A DNA stretch of 61,690 nt from contig JAKEET010000072.1 in NCBI GenBank assembly GCA_022616435.1, positions 1 through 61,690 of the forward strand, read 5' to 3'. Under the pieces are notes generated by a model. That model worked only from the letters and a program-made list of their open reading frames with translations. It did no database searches and had not been told where the DNA came from. Shown piece by piece: positions 35,181 through 43,191 of the stretch; positions within the stretch are counted from its first letter, which is position 1, and each line of letters begins with the position of its first letter. The translations under genes were made by a program, and so were the position numbers. This DNA comes from Gemmataceae bacterium. Lineage in GTDB: Bacteria > Planctomycetota > Planctomycetia > Gemmatales > Gemmataceae.

Positions 35181-36311
35181 ATGAACAGCCACGACCGCCA
35201 GCCGCCACGCTCTTTGGCGTCGTCGTACTTCTTGCCTCTCTTGCTGCTGGTGATCGTGGGCGCCGTTCTGATCTGGCGATTCTTCCCGGTCACTCCTTGG
35301 GACGGACGCGATCCGAATGCCAAGGCGCCGCCGATCACGCCGCGGGGCGAGCTCGCCGACGACGAGAAAACCACCATCGCCATCTTCAACAAGGCGTCCC
35401 CCTCGGTCGTGCACATCACGACCAGCAACGTCCGCGCCAGCCCCTTCAGTCTCGACCTGCTGCAGATTCCCCGCGGCGCCGGCACCGGATTCATCTGGGA
35501 CGATGACGGCCATGTCGTCACCAACTTCCACGTGATCCAGGGGGCCGATGCCGCACGCGTCACGCTCAACGACCATTCGGACTGGCAGGGCCGGCTGGTC
35601 GGCGCCTACCCCGACCGCGATCTGGCCGTGCTGGTGATCGACGCGCCCAAGGCGCGGCTGCGGCCCCTGGACATCGGCGCCTCCCACGATCTGCAGGTGG
35701 GCCAGAAGGTGTTCGCGATCGGCAATCCGTTCGGCCTGGACCAGAGCCTGACCACCGGCGTCATCAGCGCGCTGGGCCGCGAGATTGAATCGGTGACGCG
35801 GCGCGCCATCAAGGACATGATTCAAACGGACGCGGCCATCAACCCCGGCAACTCGGGGGGGCCGCTGCTGGACAGTGCCGGCCGGCTCATCGGCGTCAAC
35901 ACCGCCATCTTCAGTCCGTCCGGCGCGTTCGCGGGCTTCGGCTTCGCGATCCCGGTCGATTCCGTGCGGCGCGTGGTGCCGCAGCTCATCCGCGACGGCA
36001 AGGTGAGCCGGCCGCGCCTCGGCGTCCAGCTGGCCCCCGAGCACATCGTTCGCCAGCTCGGCTTGAAAGGGGTGTTGATCCTCGACGTCGAGCCGGACAG
36101 CGCCGCCGCCAAGGCCGGCCTGCGGCCGACGCAGCGCGACGACGCCCACCGCATCCAGCTGGGTGATCTGATCGTGGCGGTGGCGGAGACGCCGATCCGG
36201 ACTGCGGCCGACCTGCTGGACGCGCTGGAACGGCACAACGCCGGCGACACCGTATCGTTGACGATCCTGCGCAACGGCGCGAAGCTGCAGATCGCGGTCA
36301 CGCTCTCATGA
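35181..36311 (+). CDS. HtrA/DegP-family serine protease with one PDZ domain
   Basis: The protein has 376 residues; GAGGAG precedes ATG 35181. An N-terminal membrane anchor (YFLPLLLLVIVGAVLIW) should leave the protease in the periplasm. The trypsin-like triad is seen as VVTNFHVIQG (His), YPDRDLAVLVI (Asp) and INPGNSGGPLLD (Ser). GTGFIWDDDG and GFAIPVDSVRRVVPQLI are conserved framing segments. One PDZ domain follows (RLGVQLAPEHI, GVLILDVEPDSAAAKAGL, LGDLIVAVAETPI). It degrades misfolded envelope proteins. The family commonly has one or two PDZ domains. It is adjacent and convergent to the damaged dksA-like gene. Confidence 0.95.
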   Translation: MNSHDRQPPRSLASSYFLPLLLLVIVGAVLIWRFFPVTPWDGRDPNAKAPPITPRGELADDEKTTIAIFNKASPSVVHITTSNVRASPFSLDLLQIPRGAGTGFIWDDDGHVVTNFHVIQGADAARVTLNDHSDWQGRLVGAYPDRDLAVLVIDAPKARLRPLDIGASHDLQVGQKVFAIGNPFGLDQSLTTGVISALGREIESVTRRAIKDMIQTDAAINPGNSGGPLLDSAGRLIGVNTAIFSPSGAFAGFGFAIPVDSVRRVVPQLIRDGKVSRPRLGVQLAPEHIVRQLGLKGVLILDVEPDSAAAKAGLRPTQRDDAHRIQLGDLIVAVAETPIRTAADLLDALERHNAGDTVSLTILRNGAKLQIAVTLS

Positions 36312-36318
36312 TCGACGT

Positions 36319-36689
36319 TCACCGCCCCTGAAGCCGCTGCGCACACTCAAAGCAATGGCGCGCGTAAGGGAGCGCCCCCAGGCGCTGGCGGGCGATGTCC
36401 GGCCGCACGCGTCGCAGCGGCCCTAGGTTCCCGCCTCGATGCGGCCGAGCGCGTCGTGGACTTCCGCGAGCAAATGGGCTTCGTTCTCCATCATGCCGAT
36501 GGCCACGGCTTCTTCGTAGGCGTCCGCGCTCAGGTCCGCGGGGTGGATTGGCACGTTGGAAAGCTTGCCGGCGGCTTCGCCGCCCACGGGCCGCAGCGCC
36601 TCCGCTTCCAGGGTGGTCACGGCGCCGCCGAGGCGATTCTTCATTTCCAGCAGGCGTCTGCGAAAGGCATGCAGTTCCTTGGTCGTCAT
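36319..36689 (-). pseudogene. TraR/DksA-like gene with amber codon and frameshift in the zinc-finger region
   Basis: ATG 36689 (GGAGAGGAG upstream) opens MTTKELHAFRRRLLEMKNRL and reads a DksA-like coiled coil to HDALGRIEAGT, then meets TAG at 36423-36425. In family members that position is Tyr or Phe of GTYGxC. Beyond the stop the same frame reads GRCDACGR. A one-base shift is then needed for DIARQRLGALPYARHCFECA, completing a C-x2-C...C-x2-C zinc finger that ends at TGA 36319. The ORF as it stands gives 88 residues without the finger. Either it is a recent pseudogene or there are two sequence errors. The start overlaps the stop of the universal stress gene (ATGA). Confidence 0.8.
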
Positions 36690-37183
36690 CGAGCGCTCCT
36701 CTCCGCGGCGGCTGGTTGTACTTCGGCCTTCTCGAGTGGCGCGGGCGCTGGCTCCGCCAGCGGCTGCTTGACTACCAGGACGGGACATTTGGCGCCGCGC
36801 ACGATGCGCTCGGCGACGCTCCCCATCAGCAGGCGGGCCAGGCCGGTGCGGCCGTGGCTGCCGACCACGATCAGGTCGGCGTGATGGGTTTCCGACAGCT
36901 CGAGCAGGTCGACGGCGGGCGTGCCCGTGACCAGAACGTGCTCGACGGCGACTGTCGCCTCGGCCGGCTTGATGGCGAACAGCCGTGCTTTGGCGTCGTC
37001 GAGATCTTCCCCCAGCGCCGGCGCCGCGCCGAACTCGCCGACGGCCACCGCCGGCAGCTCGCGCACATGGGCGATGATCAGCCGCGCCGAGTAGTCGCGC
37101 GCCAGCGCCGCGGCCAGCGCGAACGCGTGCTCGGAATGCTTTGAGAAATCGGCGCCGAACAGGATGGTGCGAATTGGAAGCAT
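36686..37183 (-). CDS. Universal stress protein (UspA family)
   Basis: The protein has 165 residues from ATG 37183, with GGGGAGG upstream; the longer frame to 37510 is non-coding. One Usp domain: IRTILFGADFSKHSEHAFAL, LIIAHVRELPAV, HADLIVVGSHGRTGLARLLM and GSVAERIVRGAKCPVLVVK. The G-x2-G-x9-GS(V) signature for ATP binding is present. The C-terminal tail is Pro/Ala-rich. The stop overlaps the start of the dksA-like gene by ATGA, so the two are translationally coupled. Usp plus a DksA-type regulator suggests a stress or stringent-response operon. Confidence 0.93.
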   Translation of the reverse strand: MLPIRTILFGADFSKHSEHAFALAAALARDYSARLIIAHVRELPAVAVGEFGAAPALGEDLDDAKARLFAIKPAEATVAVEHVLVTGTPAVDLLELSETHHADLIVVGSHGRTGLARLLMGSVAERIVRGAKCPVLVVKQPLAEPAPAPLEKAEVQPAAAERSAR

Positions 37184-37409
37184 GACAGACCTCCCCTGAC
37201 AGAAATTGGGATTTGTCCGAAGTTCCGAGAGTATCGGCAACAATGAGGACAGCCGGCAGCTAATCCCCATTCTTGCACAAAAACTGAACCATCGGCAATG
37301 TCGAAGGGAGTGCAAACAGTGTGCCGCGCCGTCGGAAACGCCATCGATCTCGAAGTCGCTATAACGTAGTTGGGAAGCACCGTTCTGCGCAATCAAAAGG
37401 CCATTCACC

Positions 37410-38186
37410 ATGGGCGCTCGCATCAAGAAGGCACTTGCCGAGAACAAGCTCGTTCGCGTTTTTTGCGTCGGGCAATTGTGCTCGCCGAAGATCGTCGAGA
37501 TCGTCGGCATGCACGGGGGCTACGACGCCGTCTGGCTCGATCAGGAACACGTGGGCTTGACGATTCCGCACATCGAGGAGGCGGCGCGGGCGGCCCGCGG
37601 CATGGGGCTTGACTCGTTCGTCCGGCTCACCGCCACCGATTATGCGACCGTGATGCGGCCTCTCGAAGCCGGCGCCAGCGGCATCATGGCGGCCCAGGTC
37701 CGCGGCGTCGACGAAGCGGCCCAGGTGCTGCGCTGGGCCAAGTTCCATCCGCAGGGCCTGCGCGGCATCAACGCCAGCGGCGTCGACGGCCGTTACGGCA
37801 CCATGCCGATGCCCGAGTACTTGCAGAAGTGCAACGAGGAAGTCTTCGTCGCCATCCAGATCGAGCACATCGACGCCGTCAACGACGTCGACAAGATCGC
37901 GGCGCTCAAGCACGTCGACGTGCTGTTCATCGGCCCGGCCGACCTGAGTCAATCGATGGGCCTGGTGGCGAGCTGGGACCATCCGGAGATCTGGGCGGCG
38001 ATTGAGCGGGTGGCCAAGGCGGCCCGCAACCACGGCATCCACTGGGCGATCCTGCCGCGGAACCTGGCTTATGCCCAGCGCTGCGTCGACCTGGGCTGCC
38101 GGATGCTGTCGCTGGGCATCGACACCTGGGCGGTGCAGCGCGGCTTGAAGGCGTTCGCGGAGGAGTTTGCCGGATTGCGGGTGTAG
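37410..38186 (+). CDS. HpcH/HpaI aldolase family protein
   Basis: The protein has 258 residues. It shows VFCVGQLCSPKIVEIVGMHG, DAVWLDQEHVGLTI (catalytic His region), DSFVRLTATDYATVMRPLEA, GASGIMAAQV, VFVAIQIEHIDAVNDVD (metal-binding Glu) and VLFIGPADLSQSMG (metal-binding Asp). These are hallmarks of class II HpcH/HpaI aldolases, which cleave 2-keto-3-deoxy or 4-hydroxy-2-oxo acids to pyruvate or a related product. The natural substrate cannot be stated. It is divergent from the usp operon across a 226-bp spacer in which I see no clear promoter. Confidence 0.93.
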   Translation: MGARIKKALAENKLVRVFCVGQLCSPKIVEIVGMHGGYDAVWLDQEHVGLTIPHIEEAARAARGMGLDSFVRLTATDYATVMRPLEAGASGIMAAQVRGVDEAAQVLRWAKFHPQGLRGINASGVDGRYGTMPMPEYLQKCNEEVFVAIQIEHIDAVNDVDKIAALKHVDVLFIGPADLSQSMGLVASWDHPEIWAAIERVAKAARNHGIHWAILPRNLAYAQRCVDLGCRMLSLGIDTWAVQRGLKAFAEEFAGLRV

Positions 38187-38228
38187 GGCGGTTCGCCTGC
38201 GCGGACCCTGATGACATCAACAACGAAA

Positions 38229-38258
38229 CGAGCCACGGACGTTGCAGTCCGTGGCTCG
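38229..38258. terminator. Strong hairpin between convergent genes
   Basis: CGAGCCACGGAC and GTCCGTGGCTCG are perfect 12-bp arms around GTTGCA. The hairpin lies between the convergent aldolase and Bax-inhibitor genes and can serve both as a bidirectional terminator. No T-run follows. Confidence 0.7.
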
Positions 38259-38278
38259 CGGCGTTCGTTCGACAAGAT

Positions 38279-39001
38279 CTAATCGCGGCTCTGCAGGAAG
38301 ATCCGCAGAATGTAGTAGAACATCAGGGCCACGGCCGCGAACAACTGGAGCGCGGCCCCCACGTGTTGATTGGTATGGTAGTGGTGCAGCACGTTCGACG
38401 TTTCATACAGGATGAACGCGCTGGCGAACGCCACCATCAGGAACGAGAACAACAGGCCCAGGTTGAAGCCGAACAGGAGCGCGGCGACGATCGTGCCCAG
38501 CGCGACGAAGCCGGCGATGGACAGGATCGGTCCAAGGAACGAGAAGTCCTTGCCGGTGGCGAATACCGCCATCGTCAGCCCGCCAAAGATGCAGAGCGTC
38601 ATGATGCCGGCCTGGGCGATGATGTTCTGACCGCCGTCTCTCGAATACATCATCGCGATATACAGGATCGGAATGAAAATGAACGCTTCGAACACCACGT
38701 AGAGCCCGAGACCAAGGTACTGCATGGCCGGCGACGTACTGGCGTGGGCCCAGTACTGGGCGAGATAGCCTACCCCGAGGAACGCGGCCAGCAGGATCAG
38801 CAAACTGATCGGGCTGCCGAAGAAGGTGTTCATGAACTGCCGGACGCCTTCTTGCGGCACCAGCGTGAAGAACGCGAATTCGAGAGCGGTGAAGGCCAGG
38901 ATGGCCCCGGCCAGGTGGGCGTACGTGCGGCGGATGAACGCGGCCCGTTCGCTGCGCTCGGCCTGAATGGCCAGCGGATAATCAAGCTCATAATAGGCCA
39001 T
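38279..39001 (-). CDS. Bax inhibitor-1/YccA family membrane protein
   Basis: The protein has 240 residues with seven hydrophobic segments. MAYYELDYPLAIQAERSERA and FIRRTYAHLAGAILAFTALE begin the domain. PAMQYLGLGLYVVFEAFIFI, MTLCIFGGLTMAVFATGKDF and FILYETSNVLHHYH are characteristic of the UPF0005/BI-1 family (YetJ, YccA), some of which conduct calcium or bind FtsH. The start is near a CTGGAGATAACCC ribosome site. The family usually has 220-250 residues. Confidence 0.93.
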   Translation of the reverse strand: MAYYELDYPLAIQAERSERAAFIRRTYAHLAGAILAFTALEFAFFTLVPQEGVRQFMNTFFGSPISLLILLAAFLGVGYLAQYWAHASTSPAMQYLGLGLYVVFEAFIFIPILYIAMMYSRDGGQNIIAQAGIMTLCIFGGLTMAVFATGKDFSFLGPILSIAGFVALGTIVAALLFGFNLGLLFSFLMVAFASAFILYETSNVLHHYHTNQHVGAALQLFAAVALMFYYILRIFLQSRD

Positions 39002-39129
39002 GGGTTATCTCCAGGGGGTTGCTGTCAGGACTCACCAGAATTCTAACGCGGGAACGGGCGGGAAACAAGATGGAGGCCGACGCTGACGAACAGTGAAGTA
39101 GCTGGCAGCGCGGCGACGTGAGGGCTCCG

Positions 39130-39648
39130 ATGCTCGACACCTTCCGGCAAGCGATCGCGAACCAGTTCGAAGCGGCGTTGTGCACGCTCAAGGCATGCAT
39201 CGACCGCTGTCCCGAAACCGCCTGGGACGCGCCGGTGGGCAATCACGCCTTCTGCCGGGTGGCGTTCCACGCGCTGTTCTTCACCGATTATTACTTGGGA
39301 CAGAACGAGGCGTCGTTCCGCGACCAGCCCTTTCATCGCGACCACGCGGCGTTCTTCCGCGACTATGAAGAACTCGACGACCGCGAACCGACGCAGTTCT
39401 ACGATCGGCCGACGATTCTCCTGTACCTGGATCACTGCCGCTCCAAAGCGTCGACGGCGATCGCCGCGGAGACCGTCGAGACGCTGACAGCGCGAGCCGG
39501 ATTCGAGCGCCGCAACGTTTCCCGCGCCGAACTGTATGTGTACAACCTCCGCCATTTGTATCACCACACAGCCCAGTTGAGCCTGCGGTTGCGGATCGAT
39601 CACCAGGTGGACATCCCGTGGATTGGGACCGGTTGGCGGGAGGTGTGA
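39130..39648 (+). CDS. DinB-like domain protein
   Basis: The protein has 172 residues. GAGGG before ATG 39130 makes it preferable to GTG 39118. A four-helix DinB/YfiT-like bundle is indicated by three His-bearing helices: FCRVAFHALFFTDYYLG, then LYVYNLRHLYHHTAQLSLRL with a conserved NxxHxxxH ligand set. Such proteins bind a divalent metal and some transfer thiols such as bacillithiol. The actual reaction is unknown. A REP-like palindrome follows the stop. Confidence 0.88.
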   Translation: MLDTFRQAIANQFEAALCTLKACIDRCPETAWDAPVGNHAFCRVAFHALFFTDYYLGQNEASFRDQPFHRDHAAFFRDYEELDDREPTQFYDRPTILLYLDHCRSKASTAIAAETVETLTARAGFERRNVSRAELYVYNLRHLYHHTAQLSLRLRIDHQVDIPWIGTGWREV

Positions 39649-39660
39649 GAGGCCATCCGA

Positions 39661-39720
39661 AAAGGGTCAGACCCCCTACTGTTCGCCGAAGGTTTGGTAG
39701 TCTGGGGTCTGACCCCTATT
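39661..39720. repeat. REP-like palindrome, family C
   Basis: AAAAGGGTCAGACCCC (39661-39676) faces GGGGTCTGACCCCTAT (39705-39720), with arms of about 20 bp. Each arm is itself nearly palindromic around GGGTC-AGACCC. The element is related in its GGGGTCAG core to that at 632-718. Confidence 0.75.
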
Positions 39721-39848
39721 GGGGTTCGGCAAAGCCGTTCCGCAGGACCTCCGCCAGGCGCTCGAACTTTACGGAGAGTCCGGGGCCGTCGCCCGGCCGC
39801 TGGTCGTCCCGAAGTGGGCTGGATCAGGTCGCGAGATCTTCGCTTCCT

Positions 39849-41123
39849 TCAACTCAACATCTGCACCGCGGTCTGCACGAGGCCGATCGCAACCCACAAC
39901 GCGCCCCAGCACCAGAGTGGGACGTTCAAGAGCCGGCCGCCGGCCTCATCCAGCAACGAGCCGCCGAGGAACGTCTTGCGGTACGACCAGTCCGCGCCGC
40001 CAACGAGGAAGCCGAACACGGCGTTGAGCGGTCCCGCCTGCGGGCGTCCGGCGGCGGTCCAGGCGCCGGCAAGGCTCGCGAATGCAACGAAGAGCATGAC
40101 GATGCCAAGGAGGTTCAGGCCCAGGAAGGGCACGGATACGGCGGCCAAACGGACGAAAGGGCCGCCGCTGTTGCGCCGCGCCGTCCTGAACTCGTGAAGG
40201 ACCTCGGCTTGCGCGCCCCAGGGGGGCGTCGCGACCCATCGTCCCAGCCGGCGAAACTGCCGGCAGGCTGCCGCGTTTTCTCCCATGGCGCTGAACGCCC
40301 AGGCAAACCAGTTGCGGTCTTCGTTCGTGAACACGTTCGGCTCGTAGTGCGGCGACAGAATCGATCGTCGAGCGGCTTCCATGATCTCGTCGCGCACGTC
40401 GGTTTGCCGCAAGTACTTGTTCGCGGCCCGGCGATCTTTCTCGCGCCAGTGCTGCAGCCAGCGCTCGTAATGTGCTTGTGGAATCAAGAAGTGAAGGCCG
40501 TGCCCTTCGGGAAGATCGCTGCAGGCCTCGCGGACGTAGGCAAACATCTGTTCGGCGGAGCCGTACCACTTGGCGCACAATGCCTGGAACATGGCTTGGC
40601 GAGCTGTGCGGTGATGCTTGTGCCGGCGGGTCGCCTCATCATGACGTTGCCGGATGTGGTCGATGCCGATTTGGCCGCCAATGCCAGCCCACATCCAGTG
40701 CGCCCAAGGCGTTGGATCGGCAGGATCGAGTTCGACGGCTCGGCGAAAGTCGCCGTCGGCGTGTCGCAAGCGTGCGTGGAAGACTTTGAAGGCATTGTCG
40801 CCCACCGTTTCGGCGTAACCACTGCCGCGCGCTTCCCAGGCCCACTGCACCGTATGAACGCTGCGCAGCAGCCAGGCATCCGCCGAGTCGGGCTTGGCGC
40901 GGGTCCACGCCTCGACCCATTCCGGCCGCCCGGGCGCCTCGGAAAGGGCCCGCACGAAAAAGTCGCGCTCGTCCCAGTCGCGCAGGGTTCGAAAAACCGC
41001 CGCCGTTGATTGAAAGTCACCTGCCGCCAGTTGCAGTTGCAGGCGTCGCGCATCGGGATCGCCCCACGTCGGCGACACGACCTCGACGCCGAGGGCGGAT
41101 TGCAGTGTAGTCATGAACGACAT
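39849..41123 (-). CDS. DUF4034-like (TPR-type) protein with C-terminal membrane helices
   Basis: The protein has 424 residues from ATG 41123 (41114 possible); the frame to 41378 runs over foreign DNA. Residues 1-310 are helical repeats: DARRLQLQLAAGDFQSTAAV, LLRSVHTVQWAWEARGSGYA, ALCAKWYGSAEQMFAYVREA. They match the DUF4034-like pattern (AxxWxGSxExMFAFAR) known from actinobacteria and planctomycetes. C-terminal segments FLGLNLLGIVMLFVAFASLA and WCWGALWVAIGLVQTAVQ should be membrane helices. Function is unknown. It marks the left edge of the accessory island. Confidence 0.8.
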   Translation of the reverse strand: MSFMTTLQSALGVEVVSPTWGDPDARRLQLQLAAGDFQSTAAVFRTLRDWDERDFFVRALSEAPGRPEWVEAWTRAKPDSADAWLLRSVHTVQWAWEARGSGYAETVGDNAFKVFHARLRHADGDFRRAVELDPADPTPWAHWMWAGIGGQIGIDHIRQRHDEATRRHKHHRTARQAMFQALCAKWYGSAEQMFAYVREACSDLPEGHGLHFLIPQAHYERWLQHWREKDRRAANKYLRQTDVRDEIMEAARRSILSPHYEPNVFTNEDRNWFAWAFSAMGENAAACRQFRRLGRWVATPPWGAQAEVLHEFRTARRNSGGPFVRLAAVSVPFLGLNLLGIVMLFVAFASLAGAWTAAGRPQAGPLNAVFGFLVGGADWSYRKTFLGGSLLDEAGGRLLNVPLWCWGALWVAIGLVQTAVQMLS

Positions 41124-41234
41124 GGACCAGACTCCTGTGTCAAGGCACTTCTTCCCGATGGGCAACCTGATGGTACCGCTCCTTCGCGCTCCGATCGGCA
41201 GGCATCGGCAGACCATGGAGGGGTCATCCGGCTC

Positions 41235-41456
41235 GAAGCCGTCATCTCCGGAGTCGGGCTGTTGGACGTTACGCTTGGCGTGGCGCGCGTTCATGCCGAG
41301 ATCTATGCCGAACTGGCGAACAAGGGCCAGATGATCGGCGCCCACGATCTGATCATCGCCGCCACGGCACGTTGCCATGACCTATCGCTGTTGACCGACA
41401 ACGCCACCGAGTTTTCGCGAGTGCCTGGCCTGCGCGTGATTCCGTTCACATCGTGA
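41235..41456 (+). pseudogene. PIN-domain (VapC-type toxin) C-terminal fragment
   Basis: The frame ending at 41456 reads RVHAEIYAELANKGQMIGAH, DLIIAATARCHDLSLLTDNA and TEFSRVPGLRVIPF. This is the C-terminal half of a VapC PIN domain with the conserved Asp of AHDLIIAATA and the (T)xNxxEF motif. The N-terminal catalytic Asp and Glu are absent. Sequence before ~41235 is unrelated, and no VapB antitoxin gene is present. It is a remnant at the left edge of the island. The remaining parts of 41124-41621 hold direct-repeat copy 1. Confidence 0.82.
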
Positions 41457-41478
41457 ACAATGCGAACCGGGTCGCCCC

Positions 41479-41609
41479 TCGCCCCTCATCCCACGCCCCT
41501 CATCGACCAGTTCTACGTGATCGTGACCTGCCGGGATCAGAAGCACCAGGTGGAGATGCTGACGCGGTTCAAGGGGGAGGGGTTGACGTGCAAGGCGGTG
41601 GTCGGGTGA
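41479..41609 (+). repeat. Direct repeat copy 1 flanking the HNH pair
   Basis: A 20-bp C-rich leader (TCGCCCCTCATCCCACGCCC, 41479-41498) and an 89-bp core (41521-41609) recur at 42431-42545. The cores match at 83 of 89 bases. In the plus frame the core encodes VTCRDQKHQVEM, two variable residues, RFKGEGLTCKAVVG and stop, the 3' end of a gene whose body is missing. Confidence 0.92.
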
Positions 41610-41621
41610 TGGACTGGGGAA

Positions 41622-42029
41622 TCACGCTCGCAACGGGAACAACCCCTCGTCGATGAGCCTTGCGCGAAGTTCAACCCGGAGTGGGTCGTTAATGTTCAGG
41701 AGGGCAACGGTGACGCGGCCGATCGAGGTGCGGCCGATGAGGATCGCGCCTCGCCAGCGGAAGTGTCGCGACCACGTGTGACGACGCGGGTTGAACAGCG
41801 GCGCCGGCTTGCGGGTGCGTTTGTCTCGGCCGGCGATGTCTGATCCCTTCGACGAGTTGCAGCTGAAACAGGATAAGCAAAGGTTCGACGCGCGTGTCGC
41901 ACCGCCGTGCTTCCTGGAGACGATGTGGTCGATCTCGAATGTGGCCTCGTCGTAATCCTGCGGCATGTGACAGTATTCGCAGCAGCGATCTGCCCGCCGC
42001 CACACCAGCCGCACAAGCCCGGCGTTCAT
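41622..42029 (-). CDS. HNH endonuclease
   Basis: The protein has 135 residues from ATG 42029, with GAGG seven bases upstream. CEYCHMPQDYDEATFEIDHI starts an HNH/beta-beta-alpha-metal domain. DHIVSRKHGG supplies the His, and ASNLCLSCFSCNSSKG the Asn and second Cys pair. The C-terminal part (HFRWRGAILIGRTSIGRVTV, NDPLRVELRARLIDEGLFP) is typical of a stand-alone HNH family common in planctomycetes and cyanobacteria. It should cut DNA. It lies 7 bp after the small partner gene, and the two are bounded by 89-bp direct repeats. A mobile, toxin-like or defence role is inference. Confidence 0.93.
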   Translation of the reverse strand: MNAGLVRLVWRRADRCCEYCHMPQDYDEATFEIDHIVSRKHGGATRASNLCLSCFSCNSSKGSDIAGRDKRTRKPAPLFNPRRHTWSRHFRWRGAILIGRTSIGRVTVALLNINDPLRVELRARLIDEGLFPLRA

Positions 42030-42036
42030 GGGCGCC

Positions 42037-42336
42037 TCACGACGTAGTGCGTTTCTTGGGCTTGATCTGGAGCGTGCGTCGGGCCTTGGACTTGAGGATG
42101 CTGATGATGGTGCCCGCTTTCGAGTAGGCGAAGAGTTCGTCCTTCTCGGCCGCGGAAAGCGCGTCCTCCTGATTGCGAACAGCCAGATCGTGCATTCGGG
42201 CCTTGTCGTCCTCGCCAAAGCCGACGTGCAGGATGTAGCGCGCGATGGTGGACGGGAGCGGGCTGTCGCCATTGCCGAGCACGCGCGCCAGGATGGCGAC
42301 CTCGCGCTGGTCAGTGGAGTCAATCGTCGTGGACAT
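42037..42336 (-). CDS. Small partner protein of the HNH endonuclease
   Basis: The protein has 99 residues from ATG 42336 (GGGAGG upstream). It has no known motif. The middle part STIARYILHVGFGEDDKARM, HDLAVRNQEDALSAAEKDEL and FAYSKAGTIISILKSKARRT is helical and highly charged, and the C-terminus is basic. From memory, small proteins with this 'ARYIL.LGF...D..RMHEL...N.....S..E..EL' pattern often precede HNH genes of the same type, but I could not check this. The layout is like a toxin-antitoxin or accessory-subunit pair. Confidence 0.8.
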   Translation of the reverse strand: MSTTIDSTDQREVAILARVLGNGDSPLPSTIARYILHVGFGEDDKARMHDLAVRNQEDALSAAEKDELFAYSKAGTIISILKSKARRTLQIKPKKRTTS

Positions 42337-42430
42337 GGAGTGACCTCCCATCTGCGTTTCTGCCGGATAGTTTAGCACGAATCTGGGGACGACGGCCAGA
42401 GGTGCGGCGCGAACGCCCTCCTCTCGTCTC

Positions 42431-42545
42431 TCGCCCCTCATCCCACGCCCTCATCTTCGTGACCTGCCGGGATGAGAAACATCAGGTGGAGATGGTGGCG
42501 CGGTTCAAGGGGGAGGGGTTGACGTGCAAGGCGGTGGTGGGGTGA
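42431..42545 (+). repeat. Direct repeat copy 2 flanking the HNH pair
   Basis: The leader is at 42431-42450 and the core at 42457-42545, in the same orientation and frame as copy 1 and with the same stop. It lacks about 17 bp between leader and core. Encoded peptide: VTCRDEKHQVEM, two variable residues, RFKGEGLTCKAVVG. Confidence 0.92.
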
Positions 42546-42599
42546 CGTGGGATAGGATTCCGATCCTGTCCTGGCGGTCGATCGACGTCGAACCGTAGA

Positions 42600-42863
42600 C
42601 TAGGATCGTCGCGGATTGATTGAGTTTGTGCTAAAAGCCGAGTTTCCGGCGGAGGCCGATCCATGGGGTTGATGGTTGACGACCAGCCCTTGGCGGTAAG
42701 GCGCCAGCGCGTCGAGCAATGCGGTCGGCTCGCTCGGAACTTCCTTGTGCAGGACCTTCTTGCCGGCGTGATCGAGGACGCAAAGGTAATGCGTTCTGGC
42801 GTGCAGATCGATGCCGCAGTAGAATTGGTGGGCGTCGGGTTGCGGTTTGAAGAAACGCATCAT
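42600..42863 (-). mobile_element. IS110-family transposase, N-terminal fragment
   Basis: ATG 42863, after AAGGAGAACC, reads MMRFFKPQPDAHQFYCGIDL, HARTHYLCVLDHAGKKVLHK and EVPSEPTALLDALAPYRQGL. This is the start of the DEDD (RuvC-like) domain of IS110 transposases, including the first catalytic Asp in GIDLHA. Homology stops near residue 61 (LVV) at about 42678. The following ~25 codons are unrelated and end at 42600. The rest of the DEDD domain and the C-terminal Tnp domain with the catalytic Ser are gone. It is therefore not autonomous. Confidence 0.88.
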
Positions 42864-43140
42864 GGTTCTCCTTGGGCATGGGTCCGGGAGCCGGAGCCCG
42901 CATCGTGGTTGGAAGGCGTCGGCCTTCCTGAAAATCCCACGCTGGGACAGCGCCACGGCGTTGATCCCGTATACCTTGGGACAGGCCCCCGGCCCATCCC
43001 AATGGAGGCCATGAAGTGTATCCAGGCGCTGCAGCAGACGGCGGGGCATGATTCGTTTCCGCGACCCACAGCTCACCGGTGCCCCGCCGCTGCTGAGCGG
43101 TGTCGTTCGCCGACAATAACCCGACACTGAACGGATAACT
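42864..43140 (-). other. Orphan IS110 left-end non-coding region, possible bridge-RNA locus
   Basis: The 277 bp upstream of the transposase start hold no gene in any frame I trust. They carry several hairpins, for example GGAAGGC-GTCG-GCCTTCC at 42911-42928. In IS110 elements the non-coding end before the transposase gene encodes the bridge (seek) RNA that pairs with target and donor DNA. Position and length fit such a region. The exact element boundary, and whether an RNA is made, cannot be decided here. The remaining part of 42337-43191 contains repeat copy 2 and short spacers only. Confidence 0.45.
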
Positions 43141-43191
43141 TCATGACGACTCGATGGGACGAAACATGGCACCGCCTTCGAGAGTGGACCA

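Noticed and set aside
41010..41234. N-terminal extension of the PIN fragment
   Set aside because: The frame upstream of 41235 shows no PIN residues and is antisense to the DUF4034-like gene start.
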